From positions 1 through 37,288 of the forward strand of contig VGQL01000008.1 in assembly GCA_016882415.1 (NCBI GenBank): a DNA stretch of 37,288 nucleotides. Reading direction: 5' to 3'. This DNA comes from Cyanobacteria bacterium M_DeepCast_200m_mx_001. Lineage in GTDB: Bacteria; Cyanobacteriota; Cyanobacteriia; PCC-6307; Cyanobiaceae. Shown here in pieces: positions 16,666-25,254 of this stretch (position 1 is the first letter of the stretch; every line of letters starts with the position of its first letter). The notes under the pieces were generated by a model, which did no database searches, was not told where the DNA came from, and saw only the letters and a list, made by a program, of their open reading frames with translations. The position numbers and the translations under genes were made by a program.

Positions 16666-17785
16666 GCAGCAGATCGACGTTCTCCTCGCGGGAGTTGTAA
16701 CCCATCAGGCCGATGCGCCACACCTGGCCGGCCAGGGCCCCGAGGCCGCCACCCACCTCGATGCCGTGCTTGTTGAGCAGGTGCAGGGTGAAGGCCTTGC
16801 CGTCGACACCCTCGGGGATGCGCACCGTGGTGAGGGTGGGCAGGCGCAGGTGGGCGGGCACGTGCAGCTGCAGGCCCAGGCGCTCCAGGCCGGCCCAGAG
16901 GCGCTCGGCGTTGCGGCGGTGGCGGGCCCAGACGTTCTCCAGGCCCTCCTCGGCGATCAGGCGCAGGGCCTCCCGCATGCCGAAGTTCATGTTCACCGGG
17001 GCGGTGTGGTGGTACACCCGGTCGCTGCCCCAGTACAGGTTGAGCAGGCTCACATCCAGGTACCAGTTGGGCACCTTGCCGCTGCGGGCATGGAGCTTCT
17101 CCTCAGCCCGCAGGCCCATGGAGAAGGGCCCCAGCCCGGGGGGGCAGCTGAGGCCCTTCTGGCTGCAGCTGTAGGCCAGGTCCACCTTCCAGTCGTCGAG
17201 GTAGAGGGGGACCGCCCCGAGGGAGGTAACGGTGTCCAGCAGCAGCAGGCAGTCGTACTGACGGCAGAGGTCGCCGATGCCCTCCATGGGCTGACAGACG
17301 CCGGTGGAGGTTTCGGCGTGGACGATGGCCAGGATCCTGGGGCGGTGCTGCTTCAGGCCGGCCTCGATCTCCTCGAGGCTGAAGGCCTCACCCCAGGGCT
17401 TCTCGATGGTGCGCACGTCAGCGCGGTAGCGGCCGGCCATGTCCTGCAGGCGCAGGCCGAAATAGCCCTTCACCGCCACCAGCACGGTGTCGCCGGGCTC
17501 CACCATGTTGGCGATGGTGGCCTCCATGGCCGCCGAACCGGTGCCGCTCATGGGCAGGGTGAGGCGGTTGTCGGTCTGCCAGACGTAGCGCAGCAGCTCC
17601 TGCACCTCGCCCATCAGGGCCACATAGAGGGGATCCAGGTGCCCGATGGGATTGCGGCTCAGGGCCTGCAGCACCGTGGGGTGGGCATTGGAGGGGCCGG
17701 GGCCCAGCAGCAGCCGATCCGGTGTGGCGATCGGACCGAGGGACAGGCGGTGCCGATCGGACACGGGATAGGGGGTGGAAGCCAA
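16595..17785 (-). CDS. alanine/serine-glyoxylate aminotransferase family (class V PLP); TTG 17785 or nearby GTG start
   Basis: LLLGPGPSNAHPTVLQALSRNPIGHLDPLYVALMGEVQELLRYVWQT...GTGSAAMEA...LLLDTVTSLGAVPLYLDDWKVDLAYSCSQKGLSCPPGLGP. Confidence 0.92.
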   Translation of the reverse strand: MASTPYPVSDRHRLSLGPIATPDRLLLGPGPSNAHPTVLQALSRNPIGHLDPLYVALMGEVQELLRYVWQTDNRLTLPMSGTGSAAMEATIANMVEPGDTVLVAVKGYFGLRLQDMAGRYRADVRTIEKPWGEAFSLEEIEAGLKQHRPRILAIVHAETSTGVCQPMEGIGDLCRQYDCLLLLDTVTSLGAVPLYLDDWKVDLAYSCSQKGLSCPPGLGPFSMGLRAEEKLHARSGKVPNWYLDVSLLNLYWGSDRVYHHTAPVNMNFGMREALRLIAEEGLENVWARHRRNAERLWAGLERLGLQLHVPAHLRLPTLTTVRIPEGVDGKAFTLHLLNKHGIEVGGGLGALAGQVWRIGLMGYNSREENVDLLLNLLEQELPAFRSAVPAAAAGVA

Positions 17786-17834
17786 GGCCTGGAAGGGGTC
17801 TGGGTACAGGGAGCCTACGCAGTCGTGGGGGCGC

Positions 17835-18365
17835 TCAGCGGGCCCGCACGTTGGTGTCGGCCAGGCCGCGGCAGAGGTGTTCGAAGGGGGCCCGCACCAC
17901 CGCATTGATGGCTTCGGGGGCGGCCACGCCGGCGTCGGACAGCTGCTCGCACACCACATCCGCCATCAAGGCGATGCTGCGCACCGTGGGGCCCGTGGGC
18001 ACCCCCAGGCTCTTGTAGGTGTCATCGAGGCCGTTGAGCACCCGCTGGTTGAGGATGGTGCTGTCGTCGGCCACCAGGGCGTAGCTGGCGTAGCGCAGGA
18101 AATAGTCCATGTCGCGCAGGCAGGCGGCCCAGCGACGGGTGGTGTAGGCGTTGCCGCCGGGCAGCAGCAGCTCGGGGTCGGCCTGCCAGAGGCGCTGGCT
18201 GGCCTCCCGCACGATCTCGGCGGCCTCGCGGTTGATCAGCTCCACCGCCGCCAGCCGCAACTGGGCCTCGGAGAAATAGCCGGAGATGCGGTCGATGGCA
18301 TCACGATCGAGGTAACGACCCAGCTGGTCGTACCGACCGATCAGACCCGTGATGGCATCGCGCAT
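17835..18365 (-). CDS. apcF: allophycocyanin beta-18-like phycobilisome core subunit
   Basis: MRDAITGLIGRYDQLGRYLDRDAIDRISGYF...GGNAYTTRRWAACLRDMDYFLRYASYALVADDSTILNQRVLNGLDDTYKSLGVPTGPTVRSI; bilin Cys in AACLRDMDY. Confidence 0.9.
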   Translation of the reverse strand: MRDAITGLIGRYDQLGRYLDRDAIDRISGYFSEAQLRLAAVELINREAAEIVREASQRLWQADPELLLPGGNAYTTRRWAACLRDMDYFLRYASYALVADDSTILNQRVLNGLDDTYKSLGVPTGPTVRSIALMADVVCEQLSDAGVAAPEAINAVVRAPFEHLCRGLADTNVRAR

Positions 18366-18501
18366 GGCGTGAAGGATCGACGCACCTGAGCCGGAAGGTA
18401 GCACCCCAAAACTTTCAGATCCCTTGCCGGCGCTTGCATCTGGCGCAATTGACAGAAACGGTTACGCAAGCGGCCGTGGGGGGCCATCAGAGCGGATTTT
18501 G

Positions 18502-18543
18502 GTTACCTCTGATACACAAGCCGGCGCCGCAGCTCCGTACGGT
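18502..18543 (+). promoter_or_regulatory. NtcA-type class II activated promoter of glnA
   Basis: GTT-ACCTCTGA-TAC (18502-18515), 22-nt spacer, then TACGGT (TAnnnT, 18538-18543); ATG of glnA at 18606. Confidence 0.75.
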
Positions 18544-18605
18544 CCCGAGCAGCCCGGTTCCAGGCCGGTCGCGAACCCGTTGTTCCACACGCTCCACGCA
18601 ACGTC

Positions 18606-20024
18606 ATGTCCAAGACCGCCCAGGACGTCCTCCGTCAGATCAAGGACGAGGGCATCGAACTGATTGACCTCAAGTTCGTCGATCTCCACGGCAAGTGGCA
18701 GCACCTCACCGTGTGTGAGGACCTGATCGATGAGGCCGCCTTCACCGAAGGCGTGGCCTTCGACGGCTCCTCGATCCGTGGCTGGAAGGCCATCAACGAG
18801 TCGGACATGGCGATGGTGCCCGACCCCAACACCGCCTGGATCGACCCCTTCTACAGCCACAAGACCCTCAGCCTGATCTGCTCGATCCAGGAGCCCCGCA
18901 GCGGCAAGCCCTACGCCCGCTGCCCCCGGGCCCTGGCCCAGAAGGCCCTCGACTACCTGGGCTCCACCGGCCTGGCCGACACCGCCTACTTCGGCCCCGA
19001 GCCCGAGTTCTTCATCTTCGACGACGTTCGCTACAAGAGCACCAACGGCTCCAGCTTCTACGCCGTTGATTCGATCGAAGCCCCCTGGAACACCGACCGG
19101 GTGGAGGAGGGCGGCAACCTCGCCAACAAGATCCAGCTGAAGGAGGGTTACTTTCCGGTGTCGCCCAACGACACCCTGCAGGACATCCGCAGCGAAATGC
19201 TGCTGACCATGGGTGGCCTGGGGGTGCCGATCGAAAAGCAGCACCACGAGGTGGCCACCGCCCAGCACGAACTCGGCATCAAGTTCGCCGAGCTGATCAG
19301 CGCGGCCGACAACGTGATGATCTACAAGTACGTGGTGCGCAACATTGCCAAGAAGTACGGCAAAACCGCCACGTTCATGCCCAAGCCGATCTTTGGCGAC
19401 AACGGCAGCGGCATGCACGTGCACCAGAGCCTCTGGAAAGCCGGCCAGCCCCTGTTCTGGGGTGAGGGCACCTACGCCAATCTCTCCCAGACCGCCCGCT
19501 GGTACATCGGTGGCCTGCTGAAGCACGCCCCCAGCTTCCTGGCCTTCACCAACCCCACCACCAACAGCTACAAGCGTCTGGTGCCGGGCTTCGAAGCGCC
19601 GGTGAACCTGGTGTACTCCCAGGGCAACCGCTCCGCCGCCGTGCGCATCCCGCTCACCGGCATGAACCCCAAGGCCAAGCGCCTGGAGTTCCGCTCCGGC
19701 GACGCCCTCTCCAACCCCTACCTGGGCTTCGCGGCGATGCTGATGGCCGGCATCGACGGGATCAAGAACCAGATCGATCCGGGCGACGGCACCGACGTCG
19801 ACCTGTTCGAACTGTCGGCTGAGGAGCTGGCCAAGATCTCCACCGTGCCCGCCTCCCTGAACGGCGCCCTGGAGGCCCTCAAGGCCGACCACGAATACCT
19901 GCTGGCCGGGGGTGTGTTCACCGAGGACTTCATCGACAACTGGATCGCCCTCAAGTACGAGGAGGTGCAGCAGCTGCGCCAGCGGCCCCACCCCCACGAG
20001 TACACGATGTACTACGACGCCTGA
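18606..20024 (+). CDS. glnA: glutamine synthetase type I
   Basis: [36 protein letters not shown]...FDGSSIRGW...[12 protein letters not shown]...NRSAAVRIP. Confidence 0.98.
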   Translation: MSKTAQDVLRQIKDEGIELIDLKFVDLHGKWQHLTVCEDLIDEAAFTEGVAFDGSSIRGWKAINESDMAMVPDPNTAWIDPFYSHKTLSLICSIQEPRSGKPYARCPRALAQKALDYLGSTGLADTAYFGPEPEFFIFDDVRYKSTNGSSFYAVDSIEAPWNTDRVEEGGNLANKIQLKEGYFPVSPNDTLQDIRSEMLLTMGGLGVPIEKQHHEVATAQHELGIKFAELISAADNVMIYKYVVRNIAKKYGKTATFMPKPIFGDNGSGMHVHQSLWKAGQPLFWGEGTYANLSQTARWYIGGLLKHAPSFLAFTNPTTNSYKRLVPGFEAPVNLVYSQGNRSAAVRIPLTGMNPKAKRLEFRSGDALSNPYLGFAAMLMAGIDGIKNQIDPGDGTDVDLFELSAEELAKISTVPASLNGALEALKADHEYLLAGGVFTEDFIDNWIALKYEEVQQLRQRPHPHEYTMYYDA

Positions 20025-20041
20025 GCCCCTCAGGCCCCTGC

Positions 20042-20067
20042 AGCCCCGGCTCCGGCCGGGGCTTTGT
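20042..20067 (+). terminator. glnA intrinsic terminator
   Basis: AGCCCCGGC-tccg-GCCGGGGCT followed by TTGTTGT, just after the glnA stop. Confidence 0.7.
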
Positions 20068-20078
20068 TGTGGGCCGGC

Positions 20079-20303
20079 TCAGCCGTGGCGCAACTGGGCC
20101 AGGGCGCTGGCGTGGAGGCGCCGCTCGTGGGCGTGGCGCTCAGCCCAGGCCTGCTCCTGGGCATGCACGTCGGCGGCCTCGCTGCCGTCGCCGGTGCGCT
20201 GGCGCTGGGCGATCACCGGCTGGTGGGCGTGCTCGCGGCGCTGGCGGGCCCGCGCCCAATCCACATAGGAGCGGGTGTCGGAGGGGAGGGGTTGTGTGCT
20301 CAT
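20079..20303 (-). CDS. 74-aa Arg/His/Gln-rich hypothetical protein convergent with glnA
   Basis: MSTQPLPSDTRSYVDWARARQRREHAHQPVIAQRQRTGDGSEAADVHAQEQAWAERHAHERRLHASALAQLRHG; strong GC3 bias in this frame; NtcA box upstream. Confidence 0.6.
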   Translation of the reverse strand: MSTQPLPSDTRSYVDWARARQRREHAHQPVIAQRQRTGDGSEAADVHAQEQAWAERHAHERRLHASALAQLRHG

Positions 20304-20344
20304 GGGGGTGACGGCCTGCCGGCCGGACTTGCTGGGTCCATTCT

Positions 20345-20358
20345 GTAGCTGTTGCTAC
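20345..20358. promoter_or_regulatory. perfect NtcA-type box GTA-N8-TAC
   Basis: GTAGCTGTTGCTAC, palindromic, in the divergent spacer between the 74-aa ORF and the methyltransferase. Confidence 0.6.
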
Positions 20359-20464
20359 TAAATCAACCGCCGCGCCATCAATCTTGATCTCTGGCCACCG
20401 GGGCCCGCGGAGCGGCTGCCGGATCCGTTGGAATGGGGCCAACTCGCCGGAGCGGCGCCAGTCC

Positions 20465-21520
20465 ATGGCCGACACCCTCACCAAGCTCGCGTACCAAGCC
20501 CTGCAGCAGGGCAAGAGCCTGATGGGGGTGGCCCACAAGGAAGTGAGCACCAAGCTGATGGAACTGGTGGCTCCGGAGGGTGCCCCCAAGACACGGCCCA
20601 TCCCCCCCCAGATGCTGAAGGATCTGCAGGCGGCCCACGGCGCCCTGCTGGACCTCGACTGGCAGGAGGCCCAGCAGGGGCTGTACCCCACCAGCCTGCT
20701 GTTCGACGCCCCCTGGCTCGACTGGGCCACCCGCTACCCGCTGGTGTGGCTGGACATGCCCAGCACCTGGGCCCGCCGCAGCGAGCGCAATGTGCATGAC
20801 CTGCCGGAGGAGGTGAACCGGGAGAACTACCCCGACTACTACCTGCAGAACTTCCACCACCAGACCGACGGCTACCTGAGCGACCACTCCGCCTCGCTCT
20901 ACGACCTGCAGGTGGAGATCCTGTTCAACGGCACCACCGACCCCATGCGGCGCCGGGTGATCCGCCCGCTGGTGGAGGGGCTGCGCGCCTTCCGTGAGCG
21001 CCCCGCCAGCCAGCTGCGCGTGCTCGACATCGCCACCGGCACCGGTCGCATGCTGCGGCAGCTGCGGGCCGCCCTGCCGGAAGCCCAGCTGGTGGGGCTC
21101 GACCTCTCCGCCGCCTACCTGCGCCAGGCCAACCGCTGGCTCAGCCAGCTGCCCAGCGAGCTGCCGCAGCTGGTGCAGGGCAATGCCGAAGCGATGCCCT
21201 TCGCCGCGGGCAGCATGCAGGCGGTGACCTGCGTCTTCCTGCTGCATGAGTTGCCCGGTGAGGCGCGCCAGGCGGTGCTCGACGACTGCTTCCGCGTGTT
21301 GGAGCCCGGCGGCACCCTGGTGCTGGCCGACTCGGTGCAGCTGGCGGATTCACCCCAGTTCGAAGCGGCCATGGACAACTTCCGCCGCGTCTTCCACGAG
21401 CCCTACTACCGCGACTACATCGCCGACGACATCGACCAGCGCCTGCAGGCGGCCGGCTTCAGCGGCATCCGCGCCAGCTCCCACCTGATGACCCGCGTCT
21501 GGAGTGCCACCAAGCGCTGA
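20465..21520 (+). CDS. SAM-dependent class I methyltransferase
   Basis: LRVLDIATGTGRMLRQLRAALPEAQLVGLDLSAAYLRQA...VLEPGGTLVLADSVQ. N-terminus MADTLTKLAYQALQQGKSL. Confidence 0.9.
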   Translation: MADTLTKLAYQALQQGKSLMGVAHKEVSTKLMELVAPEGAPKTRPIPPQMLKDLQAAHGALLDLDWQEAQQGLYPTSLLFDAPWLDWATRYPLVWLDMPSTWARRSERNVHDLPEEVNRENYPDYYLQNFHHQTDGYLSDHSASLYDLQVEILFNGTTDPMRRRVIRPLVEGLRAFRERPASQLRVLDIATGTGRMLRQLRAALPEAQLVGLDLSAAYLRQANRWLSQLPSELPQLVQGNAEAMPFAAGSMQAVTCVFLLHELPGEARQAVLDDCFRVLEPGGTLVLADSVQLADSPQFEAAMDNFRRVFHEPYYRDYIADDIDQRLQAAGFSGIRASSHLMTRVWSATKR

Positions 21521-21586
21521 CAAAGGGCCCTCGGCCGCAACCCGGCCCCATAGGGTCGCAGCAGCTGAACCGCCGGACACCCGGGC

Positions 21587-21907
21587 ATGGCCAACCCCTT
21601 CAGTGTGCGATGGCTGGCCGGCTGGACGTTTCAGACCGTGTTCATGGAGGGGCACCTGCAGGTGGAGGCCCATGGCTTCGGCATCTGCCTGCGCACCCCC
21701 GTGCTGCCCGGCGAAAGCCCCCTCTCCGCCGCTGACCGGCTGGTGCTGGCGGAAGACCAACGCCGCCGGGCCCTGCACAACGCCTGGCTACGGGGTGAAC
21801 GCCTGGCCCAGGGGTCCCCGGCCCCACGCCTGAGCGGTGCCCGGGTGGATCTGCAGCAGGAACCGCTGCCGGAGCCCGACGCGGTGGCCATGGGGCCGGC
21901 GGCCTAA
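21587..21907 (+). CDS. conserved hypothetical protein (106 aa)
   Basis: MANPFSVRWLAGWTFQTVFMEGHLQVEAHGFGICLRTPVLPGESPLSAADRLVLAEDQRRRALHNAWLRGERLAQG; TAGGGT upstream at 21551. Confidence 0.7.
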   Translation: MANPFSVRWLAGWTFQTVFMEGHLQVEAHGFGICLRTPVLPGESPLSAADRLVLAEDQRRRALHNAWLRGERLAQGSPAPRLSGARVDLQQEPLPEPDAVAMGPAA

Positions 21908-22176
21908 CGCCGCAACCAGAGGGCCAGGGCCAGCCCCAGGCCTCCCCAGCGCAGGGCCTGCCACAGCCAGCGCTCCCCCCAGGGGGTGGCCCGCAGGGGG
22001 GCAGGCAGGGGGTCGAGCAGCCGCTGCGCCAGGGCCATGCGCTGCCGCAACCGCCGGGCCTGGAGGCTGTCGTCGCGGGGCTGCAACCGCTCGGCCCGCG
22101 CCACCTGGGCCATGAGCCCCCCCAGCTGGTGCAACCAGCGGATGGGGGGATGGGGGGAGCGCGGCCGCTGCTGCAT
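21904..22176 (-). CDS. hypothetical protein (90 aa) with C-terminal hydrophobic segment
   Basis: MQQRPRSPHPPIRWLHQLGGLMAQVARAERLQPRDDSLQARRLRQRMALAQRLLDPLPAPL...WGGLGLALALWLRR; convergent shared stop with the preceding gene. Confidence 0.55.
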   Translation of the reverse strand: MQQRPRSPHPPIRWLHQLGGLMAQVARAERLQPRDDSLQARRLRQRMALAQRLLDPLPAPLRATPWGERWLWQALRWGGLGLALALWLRR

Positions 22177-22212
22177 GGCGCCAGGATGGCCGCCGGACAC
22201 GCCGTTCGTCCA

Positions 22213-22482
22213 GTGAGTACCCCTGCACCGCAGCGATCCCGCCCCAGCCTCTGGCCCGAGGGCAGCCCGGAGGCCACCGAAGCCCTGGCGCGCCTGCTCA
22301 GCATCGAGGAGCGCCAGTGGCATGCCCTCAAGGGTCAGCCGCGGCGGCGCGCCGCCGAACTGCTGGCGGCGGCCCTGGTGCAGTTGGTGAACGGCGGGGA
22401 GGCCACCCCGATGGTGCAGCAGGCCCTGGGCTGGCTGCAGGGGGACCTGCGGGACCCGGGCTGCCCCCAGCACGGTCGCTAG
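22213..22482 (+). CDS. hypothetical cyanobacterial protein (89 aa), GTG start
   Basis: (V)STPAPQRSRPSLWPEGSPEATEALARLLSIEERQWHALKGQPRRRAAELLAAALVQLVNGGEATPMVQQALGWLQGDLRDPGCPQHGR. Confidence 0.65.
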   Translation: MSTPAPQRSRPSLWPEGSPEATEALARLLSIEERQWHALKGQPRRRAAELLAAALVQLVNGGEATPMVQQALGWLQGDLRDPGCPQHGR

Positions 22483-22485
22483 GGC

Positions 22486-22878
22486 TCAGGCGGCCCGGCG
22501 CACAGCCACCTGCACCCGGTTGCCACGGCGGCTCCAGCGCACATCCTCAAAGCACTGGTGGATCAGGAACAGGCCCCGTCCACTGGCGGCATCCAGCTGG
22601 TCCGGCAGGTCACGGCAGCGGCCCTGGGGGGGCACCCCGCAACCTTCGTCCTGCACCTGGAACACCAGCCAGCGGGGCGTGAGGATGCGGCGCACCCGCA
22701 GGCATTTGCGCGGGTCGTTGCCATTGCCATGGCGCACCGCATTCACCAGCACCTCCTGGAGCCCCAGCTGCAGGTTGCCCAGCTGCGGCGAACGGTTGAT
22801 CGGCTCCAGCAACAGCTCCAGCAGGGGGGAGAGGTGCAGGGTGGATGGGGTGATGAAATCAGCCCAACGCAGGGCCAT
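22486..22878 (-). CDS. RsbW-like anti-sigma factor / HATPase_c protein
   Basis: GLQEVLVNAVRHGNGNDPRKCLRV...LVFQVQDEGCGVPP...ASGRGLFLIHQCFEDVRWSRRGNRV; GHKL N and G1 boxes. Confidence 0.88.
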   Translation of the reverse strand: MALRWADFITPSTLHLSPLLELLLEPINRSPQLGNLQLGLQEVLVNAVRHGNGNDPRKCLRVRRILTPRWLVFQVQDEGCGVPPQGRCRDLPDQLDAASGRGLFLIHQCFEDVRWSRRGNRVQVAVRRAA

Positions 22879-22980
22879 GGCTGCAGGAGCTGGGGGGCCG
22901 TTGCTGGGGGGCCGCGGCTGGGCGGTTCCCCGGTGTCTTGACCCTACCCCTGCGGCGCCGACGCCGCACGCCGCAACGGC

Positions 22981-23703
22981 TCAGGCCGGCACACGCCGTT
23001 GCAGGGCCGGATGGGAGAGCAGCGCATCCATCAGGCGCACCCCCCGCAGCTGGTTCACCAGCGGCAGGTGCCCCTCCGGCGCCTCCAGCGACCAGGTGAA
23101 GGAACCGGGGTAGCGGGTCCACACCCCCGCCTGCTTCCAGCCCAGGCGTGGCCAGAGTTGATCCCATCGGCCCGCCAGGCTGCGCAACAGGCGCAGTTGC
23201 ACCGAAAACCCGAAGCGGCCTTGGGAATACACCACCCAGAGGCGGTCGAGGCTCTCGAGGTCCGCCGCCGCCATGGGGGGCACCTCGGAGTAATAGACGT
23301 AGCCGCGCTTGACGGCATCCGTGCCCGCCAGCTGCCGCAGGTGCTCGCTGGTGAGGCGATCCGCCTCCTCGAATTGCTGCTGGATCAGGGCCCGCTGCAG
23401 GGGCCCGTAATCGAGGCCCTGGGCGCTGCTCACCGCCAGCCAGCCCTCCGGATGGCGCTGCCAGAAGGCCTCCGCCAGGCCGTCGGCCTGGCTCAGCAAC
23501 AGCTGCACCAGGGTGCCGGGGGCCCAATCGTCGGCGGTGGCGTCGAGGCGATCCAGCTGCTCCGGGATCAGGGGCCTCAGCTCCGGGCAGCGCTGCAGCA
23601 GCTGGGGCAGGAGGCTGCGCCGTTGCCGGGGGGCGGCGCTGAGGAAACGCTCCAGCAGCTGTTCAGCACTGACCGTGGTGGTGACAGGGGGTCCGGAAAG
23701 CAT
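22981..23703 (-). CDS. gun4: GUN4 domain-containing protein (Mg-chelatase regulator)
   Basis: DYGPLQRALIQQQFEEADRLTSEHLRQLAGTDAVKRGYVYYSEVPPMAAADLESLDRLWVVYSQGRFGFSVQLRLLRSL. Confidence 0.92.
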   Translation of the reverse strand: MLSGPPVTTTVSAEQLLERFLSAAPRQRRSLLPQLLQRCPELRPLIPEQLDRLDATADDWAPGTLVQLLLSQADGLAEAFWQRHPEGWLAVSSAQGLDYGPLQRALIQQQFEEADRLTSEHLRQLAGTDAVKRGYVYYSEVPPMAAADLESLDRLWVVYSQGRFGFSVQLRLLRSLAGRWDQLWPRLGWKQAGVWTRYPGSFTWSLEAPEGHLPLVNQLRGVRLMDALLSHPALQRRVPA

Positions 23704-23770
23704 CGAGAAGGACTGAGCTGTCGGCGCCAGCGTTGGCCCACTATGTCAGGCGTGGCCGGGAGCGGGCGGA

Positions 23771-24826
23771 GTGGGCGCAGGGGGGCGTGAGGGCATCGAG
23801 GCGTTCCTGGCGGGCGCTGGCCCCGTGCTGGATGTGCGGGCCCCGGCGGAGTTCGCCCAGGGCCATCTCCCCGGGGCCCGCAATCTGCCGCTGTTCAGCG
23901 ACGAGGGCCGTGCCGCGGTGGGCACCGCCTACAAACAGCAGGGGCGCCAGGCGGCGATCCAGCTGGGGCTGGAGCTGGTGGGGCCCCGGCTGGCGGAGTT
24001 GGGGGCGGCCCTCAGCGCCGCTGCGGCCGAAGCTCACGGGCCGCTGCGGCTGCACTGCTGGCGGGGGGGCATGCGCTCGGAGAGCGTGGCCTGGCTGGCG
24101 CGACAGCTGGAGTTGCCGGTGGTGGTGCTGGAGGGGGGCTACAAGAGCTTCCGGCGCTGGGTGCTGGGGCGGCTGGAGCAGCCCTGGCCGGTGCACCTGC
24201 TGGGGGGGCGCACGGGCACCGGCAAGACCGATCTGTTGCTGGCGCTGCGGCGCCGTGGGGTGGCGGTGGTGGATCTGGAGGGGCTGGCCCACCACCGCGG
24301 CAGCAGCTTCGGGGGCCTGGGGCTGCCGCCCCAGCCCAGCAACGAGCACTACGAGAACCGCCTCGCCCTGGAGCTGGAACGGCAGCGGGGGGCGCGCCAG
24401 ATCTGGCTGGAGGCCGAAAGCGCCCAGGTGGGGCGCTGCCGCATTCCCGCCGGCCTCTGGCGCCAGATGCAGCAGGCGCCCCTCCTGGAGATCCGACGCC
24501 CGCTGGAGGAGCGGCTGCAGCAGCTGGTGGCGGTGTACGGCGGCCAGGGCCAGGCCCCCCTGCGGGAGGCCACCGAACGCATCGCCCGCCGGCTCGGCCC
24601 CCAGCGCACCGCCGCCGCCCTCGAGGCCATCGACCAGGGGGACTGGGCCGGCGCCGCCCGCCAGATGCTGGATTACTACGACCGCTGCTACGACCACGAG
24701 CTGGCCCGGCACGGGGAGACGGATCAACGGCGCCTGCTGGGCAGCCACGACCTGGGGGGCCTCGACGCCGAGCAGGGGGCAGAGCGGCTGCTGGCCAGTG
24801 CCGGCATCAGCGCCGGCGGCGGCTGA
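23771..24826 (+). CDS. mnmH: tRNA 2-selenouridine synthase (rhodanese + P-loop), GTG start
   Basis: [40 protein letters not shown] (rhodanese Cys), [49 protein letters not shown]. Confidence 0.95.
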   Translation: MGAGGREGIEAFLAGAGPVLDVRAPAEFAQGHLPGARNLPLFSDEGRAAVGTAYKQQGRQAAIQLGLELVGPRLAELGAALSAAAAEAHGPLRLHCWRGGMRSESVAWLARQLELPVVVLEGGYKSFRRWVLGRLEQPWPVHLLGGRTGTGKTDLLLALRRRGVAVVDLEGLAHHRGSSFGGLGLPPQPSNEHYENRLALELERQRGARQIWLEAESAQVGRCRIPAGLWRQMQQAPLLEIRRPLEERLQQLVAVYGGQGQAPLREATERIARRLGPQRTAAALEAIDQGDWAGAARQMLDYYDRCYDHELARHGETDQRRLLGSHDLGGLDAEQGAERLLASAGISAGGG

Positions 24827-24873
24827 GGGGGCCCGGAACACTGCCTAGGATCAGCACTTTCAGGGACCCGGGG

Positions 24874-25248
24874 ATGGCCGCCATTCAGTTTTTTCGCGGA
24901 ATCGATGAACCGGTGGTGCCCGACATCCGCATGACCCGTTCCCGGGATGGCCGCACGGGCCAGGCGATCTTTGTGTTCGACCAGCCCGAAGCCCTCTCGC
25001 CCGAGTCCCTGGGGGACATCGGCGGCATGTACATGGTGGATGAGGAGGGTCAGCTGGTGACCCGCGACGTGAACGCCAAATTCGTGAACGGCAAGCCGGC
25101 GGCCCTGGAGGCCACCTACACCTGGAAAACGCCGGAGGATTTCGAGCGCTTCATGCGCTTCGCCCAGCGCTATGCCGACACCCATGACCTGGGCTTCTCC
25201 CAGAAGGGGGACCAGGGCGACGCCGGCGATGCAGCTGATGCCGACTGA
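24874..25248 (+). CDS. psb28: photosystem II assembly protein Psb28
   Basis: [38 protein letters not shown]...[51 protein letters not shown]. Confidence 0.95.
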   Translation: MAAIQFFRGIDEPVVPDIRMTRSRDGRTGQAIFVFDQPEALSPESLGDIGGMYMVDEEGQLVTRDVNAKFVNGKPAALEATYTWKTPEDFERFMRFAQRYADTHDLGFSQKGDQGDAGDAADAD

Positions 25249-25254
25249 GGCCCC

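Noticed and set aside
18462-19997. 511-aa minus-strand ORF over glnA
   Set aside because: Antisense to glnA; Val/Gly/His-rich shadow translation.
20304-20344. glnA-type/Downstream-peptide glutamine riboswitch in front of the 74-aa ORF or glnA
   Set aside because: No GACGGAAGUAGG-like or CCGAAGGAACGC-like core as I recall it, either here or in 18544-18605.
22951-22968. Hairpin TGCGGCG-ccga-CGCCGCA as gun4 terminator
   Set aside because: Perfect 7-bp stem but no U-tract on the minus strand; not listed as a terminator.
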